Source: Ashinkailepas kermadecensis
Lineage: Eukaryota; Arthropoda; Thecostraca; Neolepadidae
Length of the DNA stretch: 64,000 nucleotides
NCBI GenBank assembly: GCA_034440615.1
Contig: JAOTOM010004754.1
Coordinates: 62,001-126,000 of the forward strand
Direction: 5' to 3'
Shown: in pieces, positions 22,326 to 33,905 of the stretch
How the letters are laid out: the number at the start of each line of letters is the position of its first letter
Numbering within the stretch: the first letter of the stretch is position 1
Made by a program: the position numbers and the translations under genes
Notes under the pieces: generated by a model
Database searches by the model: none
Told to the model about the DNA's origin: nothing
The model's input: the letters and a program-made list of their open reading frames with translations, nothing else

Positions 22326-24238
22326 CATAGTGTCTGTACTGCAAACAAAAGCAGCTTATAATGACTGCACCGCAAACGAAGCAGTCTATGGTGTCTGTAC
22401 TGTAAACAGAAGCAGTCTATGGTGTCTGTACTGTAAACAGAAGCAGCTTATAATGACTGCACCGCAAACAGAAACAGTCTATAGTGTCTGTACCGCAAAT
22501 AGAACCAGTCTATATTGTCTGTACTGTAAACAGAAGCAGCTTATAATGACTGTACCGCAAACAGAAGCAGTCTATAGTGTCTGTACCGCAAATAGAACCA
22601 GTCTATATTGTCTGTACTGCAAACAGAAGCAGCTTATAATGACTGCACCGCAAACAGAAACAGTCTATAGTGTCTGTACTGTAAACAGAAGCAGCTTATA
22701 ATGACTGCACCGCAAACAGAAGCAGTCTATAGTGTCTGTACCGCAAATAGAACCAGTCTATATTGTCTGTACTGTAAACAGAAGCAGCTTATAATGACTG
22801 TACCGCAAACAGAAGCAGTCTATAGTGTCTGTACCGCAAATAGAACCAGTCTATATTGTCTGTACTGCAAACAGAAGCAGCTTATAATGACTGCACCGCA
22901 AACAGAAACAGTCTATAGTGTCTGTACCGCAAATAGAAGCAGTGTATAGTGTCTGTACTGCAAACAAAAGCAGCTTATAATGACTGCACCGCAAACAGAA
23001 ACAGTCTATAGTGTCTGTACCGCAAATAGAAGCAGTTTATAGTGTCTGTACTGCAAACAGAAGCAGCTTATAATGACTGCACCGCAAACAGAAACAGTCT
23101 ATAGTGTCTGTACTGTAAACAGAAGCAGCTTATAATGACTGCACCGCAAACAGAAACAGTCTATAGTGTCTGTACTGTAAACAGAAGCAGCTTATAATGA
23201 CTGCACCGCAAACAGAAGCAGTCTATAGTGTCTGTACCGCAAATAGAACCAGTCTATAGTGTCTGTACTGCAAACAGAAGCAGCTTATAATGACTGCACC
23301 GCAAACAGAAACAGTCTATAGTGTCTGTACTGTAAACAGAAGCAGCTTATAATGACTGCACCGCAAACAGAAACAGTCTATAGTGTCTGTACTGTAAACA
23401 GAAGCAGCTTATAATGACTGCACCGCAAACAGAAGCAGTCTATAGTGTCTGTACCGCAAATAGAACCAGTCTATAGTGTCTGTACTGCAAACAGAAGCAG
23501 CTTATAATGACTGCACCGCAAACAGAAACAGTCTATAGTGTCTGTACTGTAAACAGAAGCAGCTTATAATGACTGCACCGCAAACAGAAACAGTCTATAG
23601 TGTCTGTACTGTAAACAGAAGCAGCTTATAATGACTGCACCGCAAACAGAAGCAGTCTATAGTGTCTGTACCGCAAATAGAACCAGTCTATAGTGTCTGT
23701 ACTGCAAACAGAAGCAGCTTATAATGACTGCACCGCAAACAGAAACAGTCTATAGTGTCTGTACTGTAAACAGAAGCAGCTTATAATGACTGCACCGCAA
23801 ACAGAAACAGTCTATAGTGTCTGTACTGTAAACAGAAGCAGCTTATAATGACTGCACCGCAAACAGAAGCAGTCTATAGTGTCTGTACCGCAAATAGAAC
23901 CAGTCTATAGTGTCTGTACTGCAAACAGAAGTAGCTTATAATGACTGCACCGCAAACGAAACAGTCTATAGTGTCTGTACTGTAAACAGAAGCAGCTTAT
24001 AATGACTGCACCGCAAACAGAAACAGTCTATAGTGTCTGTACTGTAAACAGAAGCAGCTTATAATGACTGCACCGCAAACAGAAGCAGTCTATAGTGTCT
24101 GTACCGCAAATAGAAGCAGCCTATAGTGTCTGTACCGCAAACAGAAGCAGTCTATGGTGTCTGTACCGCAAATAGAAGCAGTTTATAGTGTCTGTACCGC
24201 AAACAGAATCAGTTTATAGTGTCTGTACCGAAAACAGA
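22326..24238. repeat. 31-bp array with 217-bp higher-order repeat
   Basis: Basic unit 31 bp, for example cagtctatagtgtctgtacc followed by gcaaatagaa. Variants with cttataatgactgcacc recur at 62, 62 and 93 bp. These sum to a 217-bp (7 x 31) super-unit that is nearly identical from about 23067 to 24060. The unit aligns without gaps to the exon-derived 31-bp unit at 25011-25287 (18 of 31 positions equal, including tgtctgt). Confidence 0.95.
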
Positions 24239-24905
24239 AGCAGCTGCTACTGATGTGCGTACCGCAAGCAGACGCAGCTGTTACTGATGTGTGTGCTGTA
24301 AACAGAAGCAGTTGCTGCTGATGTTCGTACTGTAAACAGAAGTAGTTGCTGCTGATTTTCGTACCGCAAACAGAAGCAGTTTATAATGTCTGTATCGCAA
24401 GTAGAAGCAGCTGCTACTGATGTGCGTATCGCAAACTGAAGCAGCTGCTAGTGATGTGTGTACTGTGAGCAGAAACAGCTGCTGCTGATGTGTGTACCTT
24501 AAACTGAAGCAGCTGCTAGTGGTGTGTGTACTGTAAACAGAAGCAACTGCTAGTGATGTGTGTACTATAAGCAGAAGCAGCTGCTACTGATGTGCGCACC
24601 GCACACTGAAGCAGCTGCTAGTGATGTGTGTACTGTAAACATAAGCAGCTGCTGGTGATGTGCTTGCTGCAAACAGAAGCAGCTGCTGCTGATGTGCGTA
24701 CCGCAAACTGAAACAGCTGCTAGTGATGCGCGTACTGTGAGCAGAAGCAGCTGCTGCTGATGCTCGCACTGCAAACAGGAACCGCACCTGATGTCTGTGT
24801 TGTCCACAGGAACAGCTACTAAAGACATCACTGCTCTCATAGACGTCTATTGACGTCCACAATGTTGCCGGCTTCTATCACTGTGTTGCCCATATAGCTT
24901 CCTCA
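24239..24905. repeat. 34-bp diverged units bridging the two 31-bp arrays
   Basis: Units such as gaagcagctgctactgatgt followed by gcgtaccgcaaaca equal the exon-derived 31-bp unit plus a 3-bp insertion after gctgct. Near 24775-24830 intermediates appear (cacaggaacagctactaaag), with CAG before GAA as in a splice acceptor. Beyond that the sequence decays until 24906. Confidence 0.8.
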
Positions 24906-25287
24906 GGAGCTTCTCTCGATCACCATGTTGTCCCCAGGAACGGCTACCAATTCTCATACTGCCCCCGTTCCCCTCACCAGGAGCGACTCCTGGACCCGTA
25001 CAATTCTCAGGAGCGGCCGCTGATGTCCATGCTGCCCACAGGAGCGGCTGCTGATATCTGTGCTGCCCATGGAGCCGCTGCTGATGTCTGTGGTGCCCCC
25101 AGGAGCCGCTACTGATGTCTGTGCTACTTCCAGGAGCGGCTGCTGATGTCCATGCTACCCCCAGGAGCGGCTGCTGATGTCTGTTGTGCCCCCAGGAGCG
25201 GCTGCTGATGTCTGTGCTGCCCCCAGGAGCGGCTGCTGATATCTGTGCTGCCCATTGAGCGGCTGCTGATGTCTGCTGTGCCCCCAG
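24906..25287. repeat. 31-bp array copying the exon's 3' splice site and first codons
   Basis: Units begin at GAG positions 24981, 25011, 25042, 25072, 25103, 25134, 25165, 25196, 25227 and 25257, spaced 30-31 bp, with a decayed start near 24906. Most read ccccag, then gagcggctgctgatgtctgt. The true exon start at 25288 has the same sequence. Most copies therefore present a plausible polypyrimidine tract and AG acceptor. A 31-bp step changes the frame, and splicing to a unit such as 25165 meets TGA within three units, so use of the decoys would usually give a truncated message. Confidence 0.9.
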
Positions 25288-25406
25288 GAGCGGCTGCTGA
25301 TGTCTGTGCTGCCTAGACATGTTGCCGAGACCATGCGGCAAGACTGGGGACGCATTGACGTAGGCCAGTTTAAGAAGATCTACATGAAACGCCATGAGAA
25401 TGTGAG
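25288..25406 (+). CDS. adenylyl cyclase exon, entry to first catalytic domain
   Basis: Encodes 39 codons plus two bases. It reads ERLLMSVLPRHVAETM, then a variable stretch, then QFKKIYMKRHENV. In membrane adenylyl cyclases this region links the first six-helix membrane block to the cytosolic C1 catalytic domain, which makes cAMP from ATP at the plasma membrane. The 3' splice site is cccccag before GAG, and the donor is GTGAGTGACC at 25407. The exon ends in AG, and the next exon starts with C, giving the serine of the conserved HENVSILFAD junction. Starting instead after cctag (25316) would drop the conserved ERLLMSVLP block, so 25288 is preferred. The isoform is not assigned. Confidence 0.9.
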
Positions 25407-26276
<870 letters not shown>

Positions 26277-26562
26277 GGGGGGATGGACGGGCTAACCGTT
26301 CGTCCGCTCTTCCTGCACGATGGAAGAATCTGGTTATGTAATATCGTCCTTGGATTGCACAACCCTACCTGGAAATCGTTGCGTACATTCCTCCTAACGG
26401 TGGTTGGGAGGAATGCACAACCTGACCAAGAAACCAGAAGCGCACTGCTGATGCAGGGAACGCGCGACGTCGATGTTAAGAAGCGTGGGCAGATTTCAGT
26501 ACGAGGAGCAGCGAGCACCACAGGACTTCCATACCATCCAGCAATCGCAGCGCGTGCTACCC

Positions 26563-26770
26563 CGCTGCCGGTCTGTGGTGCTACAGAGGCGCAATAACTG
26601 CCGCAAGTGGACACTTGTGGTGGTCGCACTGTTGCCACCACGCTGCCGGTCTGTGGTGCTACTGTGGCGCAATAACTGCGGCATGTGGACACTTGTGGTG
26701 GTCGCACTGTTGCCACCACGCTGCCGGTCTGTGGTGCAACTGAGACGCAATAACTGCCGCAAGTTGACGC
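26563..26770. repeat. 78-bp tandem repeat, 2.7 copies
   Basis: cgctgccggtctgtggtg recurs at 26563, 26641 and 26719 (period 78 bp, 26 codons), with the gcgcaataactgc block between. Confidence 0.9.
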
Positions 26771-28290
26771 GTATGGTGGTCACACAGCAGCTACAACTCC
26801 CAATGGAGGTGCGCTACTTCCGTCGTAAAGCGCCTGTCTAAGTAAACAAATAATCCCTCTGGGATTTGGCCTCGGCAGCCTGGGGAGGTATCTCTGCAGA
26901 GACTCGGTCGGACCGGTGGGTCGTGTTCGAGTGGCTGTGCTCCGTCTGGAGACGGCCTCAGGAAGCGCCGCAATCTCACGGCAGGCTGCCTTCATAGAAT
27001 AGTGATGTCAAGCGGAATGCAGCTACAAATTGAGTACCCAGCCGGTATTTATATAGCGAACTGCTCCAATCAGAGCGGGATATTGTGGGTAAAAGCGAAT
27101 GCAGGACAGCTTTTGTTTGCCAGGGTCGACCGAGAGAGTGCATACACCATACGAAGTATTATCATACAGTGCTACACCACACAGTGCTTTTGGGCTGTTC
27201 ATCGGAACATCTTCACCACAGTTATTCTATGACTTACTTGGCAAAACTGGTATTGCAATTACGTGTCGACGACCGTGAGAGATATATATCAACAACATAA
27301 CCAACGGAAACAGCCGATATCACCACACGGTGGCAGGCTGGCCAAATTCAACACACACACACACAGATATATATATTCACTGCTGCTCGTGCATCGGCAT
27401 AAACATAGTTTGCATGTGACGAAAAGACCAGATCTCGTGGCAACTTGAAGGAAAAGTCCGCCCGCACAGGCGGGCGGGCTCTTACCGCTCAAGTAACCTG
27501 GAACCAATTACACTTGGCTTCGCTCCGTTCTTGTTGCATTGTATCAGCTGTCAAGTCACCAATGCAAAGACGTGGCAGATGCCGGCCACTTAAAGGCAAG
27601 CGACCGCCACGCAGCAAAACCACCCGTCAGATGATTGTGATAATGGCGATGATGGTGATAATGATGATGTTCAGACTTGACCCGACTGACCTTAGTCGCT
27701 GTCGTGTCGCTCCCGGGGTCGGGTCGCGGCGCCGGCGCTCCTCGCTCACCAGTATCTCTGGTGACAGACCTTGTGTGTGTGATGTGTGAGCGTAAGGGAG
27801 TGCGAACAACGTCGATCCGGCTCTACCCACGGACGACGACAAGGAGGCGCGTCAACGACTTACCGGTTCCGACGGACGACGACGGTGCCTGCATCATCGT
27901 CTTCAATCGCATCGTGGGGGACTGGTGCGTGTTCCCAGTCACCGCGACTTGCTGCTGCTCGGTGTGCTGCCCTGCTATTGGCCCCTGCAGGGCCTGCTGG
28001 TCGGTGTGCTGCCCTGCGGTGTGCTGCTGGCCCACGAGTTGTGCGCACTCGTGCTGGTTGCGGCCCCTGCTGTTCGCCCGCCCCCGCCTGCCTGTGCCCA
28101 ACAGTCGATTCGCGCCGGCCCGCGGCCGGTCGCTGGGTGACTGCGTGCCGGCCGGCACCGGGTCAGCGCTGGCGGATGGTCGGCGAGCTCCGGCGGCCAC
28201 CCGCGCCGGAGCAGGCGCGGTAGGCGGCGCTTCGGTATCAGGAAGCGGGGCAGCAAAAGCGCCCGACGCCAAGAGCGGTACCTGCGGCCC
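26771..28290. other. no recognised gene
   Basis: Becomes strongly GC-rich from about 27680. Short (ca)n and (ta)n runs lie at 27351-27376, and a small hairpin (gcccgc, gcgggc) at 27458-27480. The GC-rich part directly precedes a LINE endonuclease fragment and may be the 5' region of that element, but I see no motif to prove it. Confidence 0.4.
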
Positions 28291-29440
28291 GCCCCCGGTT
28301 CAGGACTCATCATTGGCGTGCTCAATATTCAAAGCAATAAACCCAAATTGCTGGAGCTTTCCGACCTACTGCATCATAATAAGTATGACACCAGGTGCCT
28401 GACTGAAACCCGTCTGGAATCTGCGACGCCCAACAGACCGCTGCTGCAGCCTCGGTACCAGCTGTACTGGGCCGATGGCCTCGACAATTGAGGGTGCGTC
28501 TGAATGGCGCTGGCCGCCAGGGACGGCATCCGCGCGTCTCCTCTAAAGATCACCACGACTGTCAACCATCCCAACAGCAAGCTGGAGACGTTGTGGACGT
28601 TGGTCAAGCCAGACAGTAAGCGCCAGTTCGTTATGTGCACCATATACCGTGCACCGAGACGGAATGAGACCGACCTGAAAATGGACTTTGCAGACTTTGA
28701 GGAACAATTTCAACGTGTGGCTGTGGACTATCCCAGGTCCAAACTTCTAATTGACGGAGATTTGAATTGTGACTGGCGTAAACCAGTCTCAGACCCAGGC
28801 AGACGTACGCTATCTGCTTTTATTTCCGATTATTTATTTCAGTGTGCTACCTCGCCCACCAATTCGACTAGCTCTCCTCTTGACATGGTTGGCACAAGTC
28901 AGGCCATTGTGAAGCGCTGTCGTGCACAATTTTGTACCTTTAGTCCGCAAAGATTTGTCCGTGTTTCTGTCGATATGCCTAGATCTAGACCGAGCAGCGT
29001 CACTATTCGCTCCCCCGATGCTTTCGCGTGCAGATCCCAAATGTTTACACTTCATTTTTTTTCCGGCTGACTGGAGTTCTGTCTTTGACTCACCCTCCGT
29101 TACGCTCAAGTTGGACCGTTTTCCGGCCATCGCTTTACCCATCATTGGCATCCATGCTCCCATCGGGACTCTCAAACCAGCAACCCCAGCTGTATTGGAT
29201 GGAGCTAAAGCCGTCGGTTGTGTAGGACGGAACTAAATGTGTCGCCGCCGTGGTGCGCTGGCTGTCTATGGACGCCAGCCTACGGATTACAGGGACACAA
29301 ACCGAGCTGTACGATCGGCGATTAGGCGTGATAGCCGCGACGATGTTGACCGACGCATCCGTGAGGACGGGCGGAGGTCGATGTGGCGCCATATCAGGTC
29401 ATTCCTCGGCAGCTGTCTGACTGCCGCGGCACCTGTCTGA
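28291..29440 (+). pseudogene. non-LTR retrotransposon endonuclease fragment
   Basis: The start, in shifting frames, has the pattern of an AP-endonuclease N-terminus (SNKPKLLELSDLL, then TETRLES). The open stretch 28504-29070 contains VMCTIYRAPR and the metal-binding GDLNCDW motif. Further on, KLDRFPAIALP and a basic segment with YRDTNRAVRSAIRRD resemble the linker between endonuclease and reverse transcriptase. Several stops and frame changes interrupt it and no reverse transcriptase follows, so it is a truncated dead copy. The clade is not resolved, and it differs from the LINE at 11230-14095. Confidence 0.75.
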
Positions 29441-29448
29441 CGCGCCGT

Positions 29449-29949
29449 CTATAAGCCGGACTGATTTGCTGCTCTCCAGCTGTATTTTATGATGACTTTT
29501 ATGACCACCTGTGTAACTGTTCTGCTATTTTGATCTTTTCTGCCATGTTGTTTAATCATATTAACGGGAGGTTGCAATAACCACGAGTTGATTGTAGATT
29601 TACTCAATGCAAGTCTGCACCGTTCTGTATCTGTCTGCATGGTGTAGTATTTCCACTGCTGTACAATTCCGTGAACTGTGACACAGCGAACTGTGCTGTA
29701 CATGCCACAGCGAAAGCAAAGCATTCGTCTGGACACAACCGGCTGGATTTCATGCACATTGAAGTCGAGTTTCAAGTATGTTGACGCAGTGTGGAGAGCA
29801 AATGTCGAAGTTATGTGCGGAGTTTTTACCATTCGGTCACCAACCTTTTTGGGAATTCGCTTGGCGGCACTCACATGGTATCCCTGCAGCTGCTGCACGG
29901 CCTTCTTCCTCCTCAACATCTCCAAAGTCTTCAGCATACAACTCTCCAT
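29449..29949 (-). pseudogene. LINE ORF1-like nucleic-acid-binding protein fragment
   Basis: A 166-codon minus-strand frame. Its middle follows the usual order before the zinc knuckle of Jockey-like LINE ORF1 proteins: HITSTFALHT (strand of the RNA-binding domain), then VHEIQPVVSRRMLCFRCG. Only the first CX2C pair and a later cysteine of the knuckle survive. The protein would coat element RNA. Similarity is by pattern only and the assignment is tentative. Confidence 0.5.
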
Positions 29950-31080
29950 GTTATTGGTTCAGGGTGTGGTGAAGGGTGATCTCTACACTCTCGACCGGGA
30001 AATATTTGATTTGTAAAGACCGACCTGTTAGCAGTTTTGCATTAGTTTTGCGTTAGTTTTGCGTTAGTTTTGCGTTAGTTTTGCATTAGTTTTGCGAAGA
30101 AGACTGCCATTCCCAAGCAGGCTTGCTTTTTCAGGGTTTCAGCAACCAAGATCTTACGGAGGCACGACTGTATCCAGTGCCACCCCTTGGACTTGCACGC
30201 CTGCCACGAGCATAGCCGTACCACCAAGGAACCTCCAACATCATCATCACAACCGCCTATTTGCACTATCGCTTGAACTCTCTACAAAACCACTTTTTTG
30301 GTCTCGTCCCACACATTGGTGGGTACAGAGTCCGAGCACAGAAATTGCACGGAAAGTAAGTACAATAGTTGTCTCTGACGGTGAAACAACTATCCAATTC
30401 TGCAAACACCAAATTGCGGGTAACTATTCGATATTCACATTCATTTCAATAAACCACCCGCCTCTCTATACGTCATGCTGACGAAATCGATGGTGGTTCC
30501 ATCTGCCACCAACACAGTTAACAGAAACTCCCGAGGCTCCCACTAGGTGGCAGGAGCTTGCAATCCATAACATGCTTCACCTGTGGACAGGTACATACAT
30601 GGGGTGGGATCTCCTAGTGTTTCCGAATGTGTCATGTTGCGCCCAGAGGCGTGGCAGGGACGAATTGAACTGACAGTCTCAAACTCTCCCAATACGTTCG
30701 ATGGTGAAACTCCTGCTTGTGCACCGAAATACGCAAACTTCGAGTTTGGCAGAACGAGTATGCGAGCATTTTTAACTAAGCTTTTCACCTCGCTGCCTTC
30801 GAGCGTTAAAGAACTAGCTCCAGCACAAATGTCACTTCGCCCCCAGAGTCGGGGTGGGTGAGAGAGGAGGGTTCAGCACCGCATCTGGATTCTGAGGCGC
30901 TCAGGCATCCCCTCCACATCACGTCTGTCCTAGCCAGCCGGCAGGACCAGACCGGGCGGTCTCCTGGCGCTGAGATGCCGACACAAAAGACACCTTTGGT
31001 TCTTCTACGGCGCATTCAACTGCCAGACCACATAACGTTGCCTACCTCTCACTCCGATTGGGCGCGTATGGACTCGATAA
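29950..31080. other. no recognised gene
   Basis: Contains five short direct repeats of ttagttttgcg near 30036-30092. Otherwise nothing recognised. Confidence 0.4.
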
Positions 31081-31084
31081 TCCC

Positions 31085-31172
31085 GCCGATGGTGGGATTC
31101 GAACCCACGATTTTGCGATCCAGAGTCCAACCTCTTATGACTGGGTGGCCGCCGGTCCCCGCTCCCCGAAGA
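31085..31172 (-). repeat. tRNA-like SINE head
   Basis: On the minus strand a D-arm-like segment (ggccacccagtcataag) is followed by ggactctggatcgcaa and a perfect B box, ggttcgaatccc. The acceptor stem does not close, so this is a tRNA-derived repeat, not a tRNA gene. The GATAGA array begins right beside it. Confidence 0.6.
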
Positions 31173-31185
31173 GCTCCATCAACAG

Positions 31186-31362
31186 ATAGAGATAGAGATA
31201 GAGATAGAGATAGAGATAGAGATAGAGATAGAGATAGAGATAGAGATAGAGATGGAGATGGAGATGGAGATGGAGATGGAGATGGAGATGGAGATGGAGA
31301 TGGAGATGGAGGAGATGGAGATAGAGATAGAGATAGAGATAGAGATAGAGAGAGAGAAAGAT

Positions 31363-31402
<40 letters not shown>
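31186..31402. repeat. GATAGA/GATGGA hexanucleotide array and (GA)n
   Basis: agatag hexamers (31186-31250), then gatgga hexamers (31251-31320), again gataga, then a plain ga run. It is a compound microsatellite with segmental variants. Confidence 0.97.
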
Positions 31403-31408
<6 letters not shown>

Positions 31409-31569
31409 CGAGAGAGAAAGAAGAAGGAGAGAGCACGACCACGACGAAAGGTCAGTCAAAAACAGAAAGTACAGACACTGTAGAGCGAAGCAACTTACTG
31501 GCCGCACAATATTCAGCATATCCCACGCATCTTTGTTCCAAAGCTATCATAACTCTACATAGTTGGAAT

Positions 31570-32085
31570 ATGTTCCGGTTGGAGTCAGGTTAGCTCTGGA
31601 GTGCCGGAGAAAAGCTGTCCATCACCATTGCTCTTCGCCCTGTTTGTTAATGACCTTTCAGACAAAATTCAAACAATTGGTCTACTTTTTGCTGGTGACT
31701 TGAAAATTTGTCACGAAGCTTCCTCATCAAGGAACTCACTCTACTTCAGGATGAACTCAATCGGCTCCGTCAATGGTTAGCAAATTCTAGACTTCTGCCC
31801 AATCCGGCTGCACGCCTACAATATCTAGAAAAATTCCACGAGAGAAACCCATCTCGACTTCCTGCACAACCGAAAACACAGCACTTCAGAATGTCTCTTC
31901 CATTTGCGACCTCGGTATTTGGCTGGATACTAACATTTTGCGAGCACATAATTTCGTCGTAAGCAAAACAAACGCGGGCGATGTGCGCCATAATTCGCTC
32001 TCTTCAGACCAACAGAATGGCGGGAGGACTGACATTGGAGCCTATTCTGGCTGCATATTTCTGAAGAATAAGAAAATGTATTCTG
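31570..32085 (+). pseudogene. LINE reverse transcriptase fragment with mutated catalytic box
   Basis: The + strand reads LLFALFVNDLSDKIQTIG and then FAGDLKI, where the FADD box of LINE reverse transcriptase is expected, so a catalytic aspartate position is changed. After a frame change it continues as LLQDELNRLRQWLANSRLL, the usual helix after the active site. Stops and frame breaks occur throughout. Confidence 0.75.
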
Positions 32086-32487
32086 GAGTATGAGTGCATT
32101 ATATGGGGTTGGAGCAGCAAAGGGGTTCTTCTCTAATCAAAACTTAAAATACAGATGTACATGGGTAGGATGTGGTAGCACACGGTTTCATGCAGCGCAT
32201 GCAAGAGTGGGTACGGTGAAGCAATGCCTATTTTCTCGCGCCGCGAGGCATTTCGACCAACGCTTGCCGGCACTTCCACTATCGTAATTGTTTCGACTGC
32301 ATGTCAATTGTCGGAAACAGCCATGACAAAAAATTAACATCAAGAGCACATGGCTACCATTGTATCACTACACGCAAATGTTTCGCATGACGTTCCCAGT
32401 TATTGGATCCCGTCCATTTCATGCTATCCGCAGGTCACCTCGGCCTGTCGGGTACCTTTTGAATGGAAAATAACAGCAGTGGCTTAA

Positions 32488-32770
32488 TTGCATGAGCCTG
32501 GTAGATTAGCAGAAGCAGCGAACAACCGACCGGTATCAATCTTACACATGGCAGCTAAAGCAACGTGGAGGCTTGTCAGCATGCTGCTCTTGAAATGTTT
32601 GCCATCTGCTCACAACATGCTCAGTGGTGTGCGGCATGGATTCAGGATCGGGCGACCAGCAAGGTCGGTCCATGATGGACACTGCGGGGTTCTGGACGGA
32701 CGACGTGGACCAGGGCTGCGTCGGTTGTGTCACAACAGCTGACACATCGAAAGCGTTCGACATTGTCCAG
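32488..32770 (+). pseudogene. LINE reverse transcriptase, domains 1-3
   Basis: Reads NNRPVSILHMAAKATWRLV and GVRHGFRIGR, then, in another frame, TADTSKAFDIVQH. These are consecutive hallmarks of CR1/Jockey-type reverse transcriptase (YRPVSLL, QHGFR, DFSKAFDTV). The sequence turns into a 12-bp array immediately after the SKAFD motif. Confidence 0.75.
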
Positions 32771-33492
32771 CACGGCCGTGTCTGGCACAGTGGCCGGCAC
32801 AGTGTCCGGCACAGTGTCCGGCACAGTGTCCGACACGGCCGTGTCCGACGCAGTGTCCGGCACAGTGGCCGGCACAGTGTCCGGCACAGTGGCCGGCACA
32901 GTGTCCGACACGGCCGTGTCCGACGCAGTGTCCGGCACAGTGTCCGGCACAGTGTCTGGCACAGTGTCCGGCACAGTGACCAGCACAGTGTCCAGCGCAG
33001 TGCCCGGCACAGTGTCCGGCACAGTGTCCGGCACAGTGTCCGGCACAGTGTCCGGCACAGTGACCAGCACAGTGTCCGGCACAGTGTCCGGCACAGTGTC
33101 CGGCACAGTGTCCGGCACAGTGTCCGGCACAGTGTCCGGCACAGTGACCAGCACAGTGTCCGGCACAGTGTCCGGCACAGTGACCAGCACAGTGTCCAGC
33201 GCAGTGCCCGGCACAGTGTCCGGCACAGTGTCCGGCACAGTGTCCGGCACAGTGTCCGGCACAGTGACCAGCACAGTGTCCGGCACAGTGTCCGGCACAG
33301 TGTCCGGCACAGTGTCCGGCACAGTGACCGGCACAGTGTCCGGCACAGTGACCAGCACGGTGTCCGGCACAGTGTCCGGCACAGCATCTGCACAGTGTCC
33401 GGCACAGTGTCCGACGCAGTGTCCGGCACAGTGTCCGGCACAGTGTCCGGCACAGTGTCCGTCGCAGTGTCCGGCACAGTGTCCTCGATACA
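32768..33492. repeat. 12-bp minisatellite inside a LINE reverse transcriptase
   Basis: About 60 units of cagtgtccggca, with variants cagtgaccagca and cagtgcccggca. A 204-bp (17-unit) segment is repeated (variant block at 32976 and again at 33180). Because the unit is four codons, frames on both strands stay open for 250-350 codons (SGTV, GHCA and VPDT cycles). These frames are not genes. Confidence 0.96.
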
Positions 33493-33905
33493 TTCAATCG
33501 TGCTAGATCGATGAGCATTGGTTTGGGAATTAGTTCGGCGAACGGAGCCGGTGATATGGAAATGGAGGGAAAAACTGTCGAGATCACTCATGGAGTAGTA
33601 TAAGGATCACTGCTGAGCCTGACCTTGCTTGACTGTTTTTTTTATGTGCTTGGGCGGAGCGGTGGGTAAGTTAATCCAGCTGTGCTCAGACTACGCTAAT
33701 AGCTGCTGTGCTGGGCGAACGTTCTACTATCGGACGACGAGGGCCAAAGATGAGGTAATTAATTTAAACGAAGGCAACGTGTTGTTTGGGTGCACCAGTT
33801 ATACAGATGTCACAAATCTTGTCATATTATTAGCAAAAGAGTTTATTGTATGTCAACGTGGCAGGGGGAAGACTTTTATATGCAACCATTCAAAAATCGA
33901 GTAAT
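33493..33905 (+). pseudogene. continuation of the interrupted LINE reverse transcriptase
   Basis: After the array, VEITHGVV, a stop and GSLLSLTLL match the next conserved block (GVPQGSvLGPLLF). LCSDYAN follows at roughly the place of the catalytic box. The match is weaker than in domains 1-3. Confidence 0.5.

Noticed and set aside
22326..24238. CRISPR-like array
   Set aside because: The units are contiguous tandem copies with no unique spacers, and the DNA is from an animal.
25317..25406. Cyclase exon starting after cctag at 25316
   Set aside because: It would exclude the conserved ERLLMSVLPR block and needs a phase-2 entry. The acceptor at 25286-25287 gives the full family motif.
28834..29175. 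Minus-strand gene opposite the LINE endonuclease
   Set aside because: A shadow frame of the + strand LINE fragment, without its own motif.
32542..33591. Open frames of 250-350 codons on both strands (GHCA, SGTV, VPDT repeats)
   Set aside because: A 12-bp unit without stops keeps several frames open at once. No start context, domain or codon bias supports any one of them.
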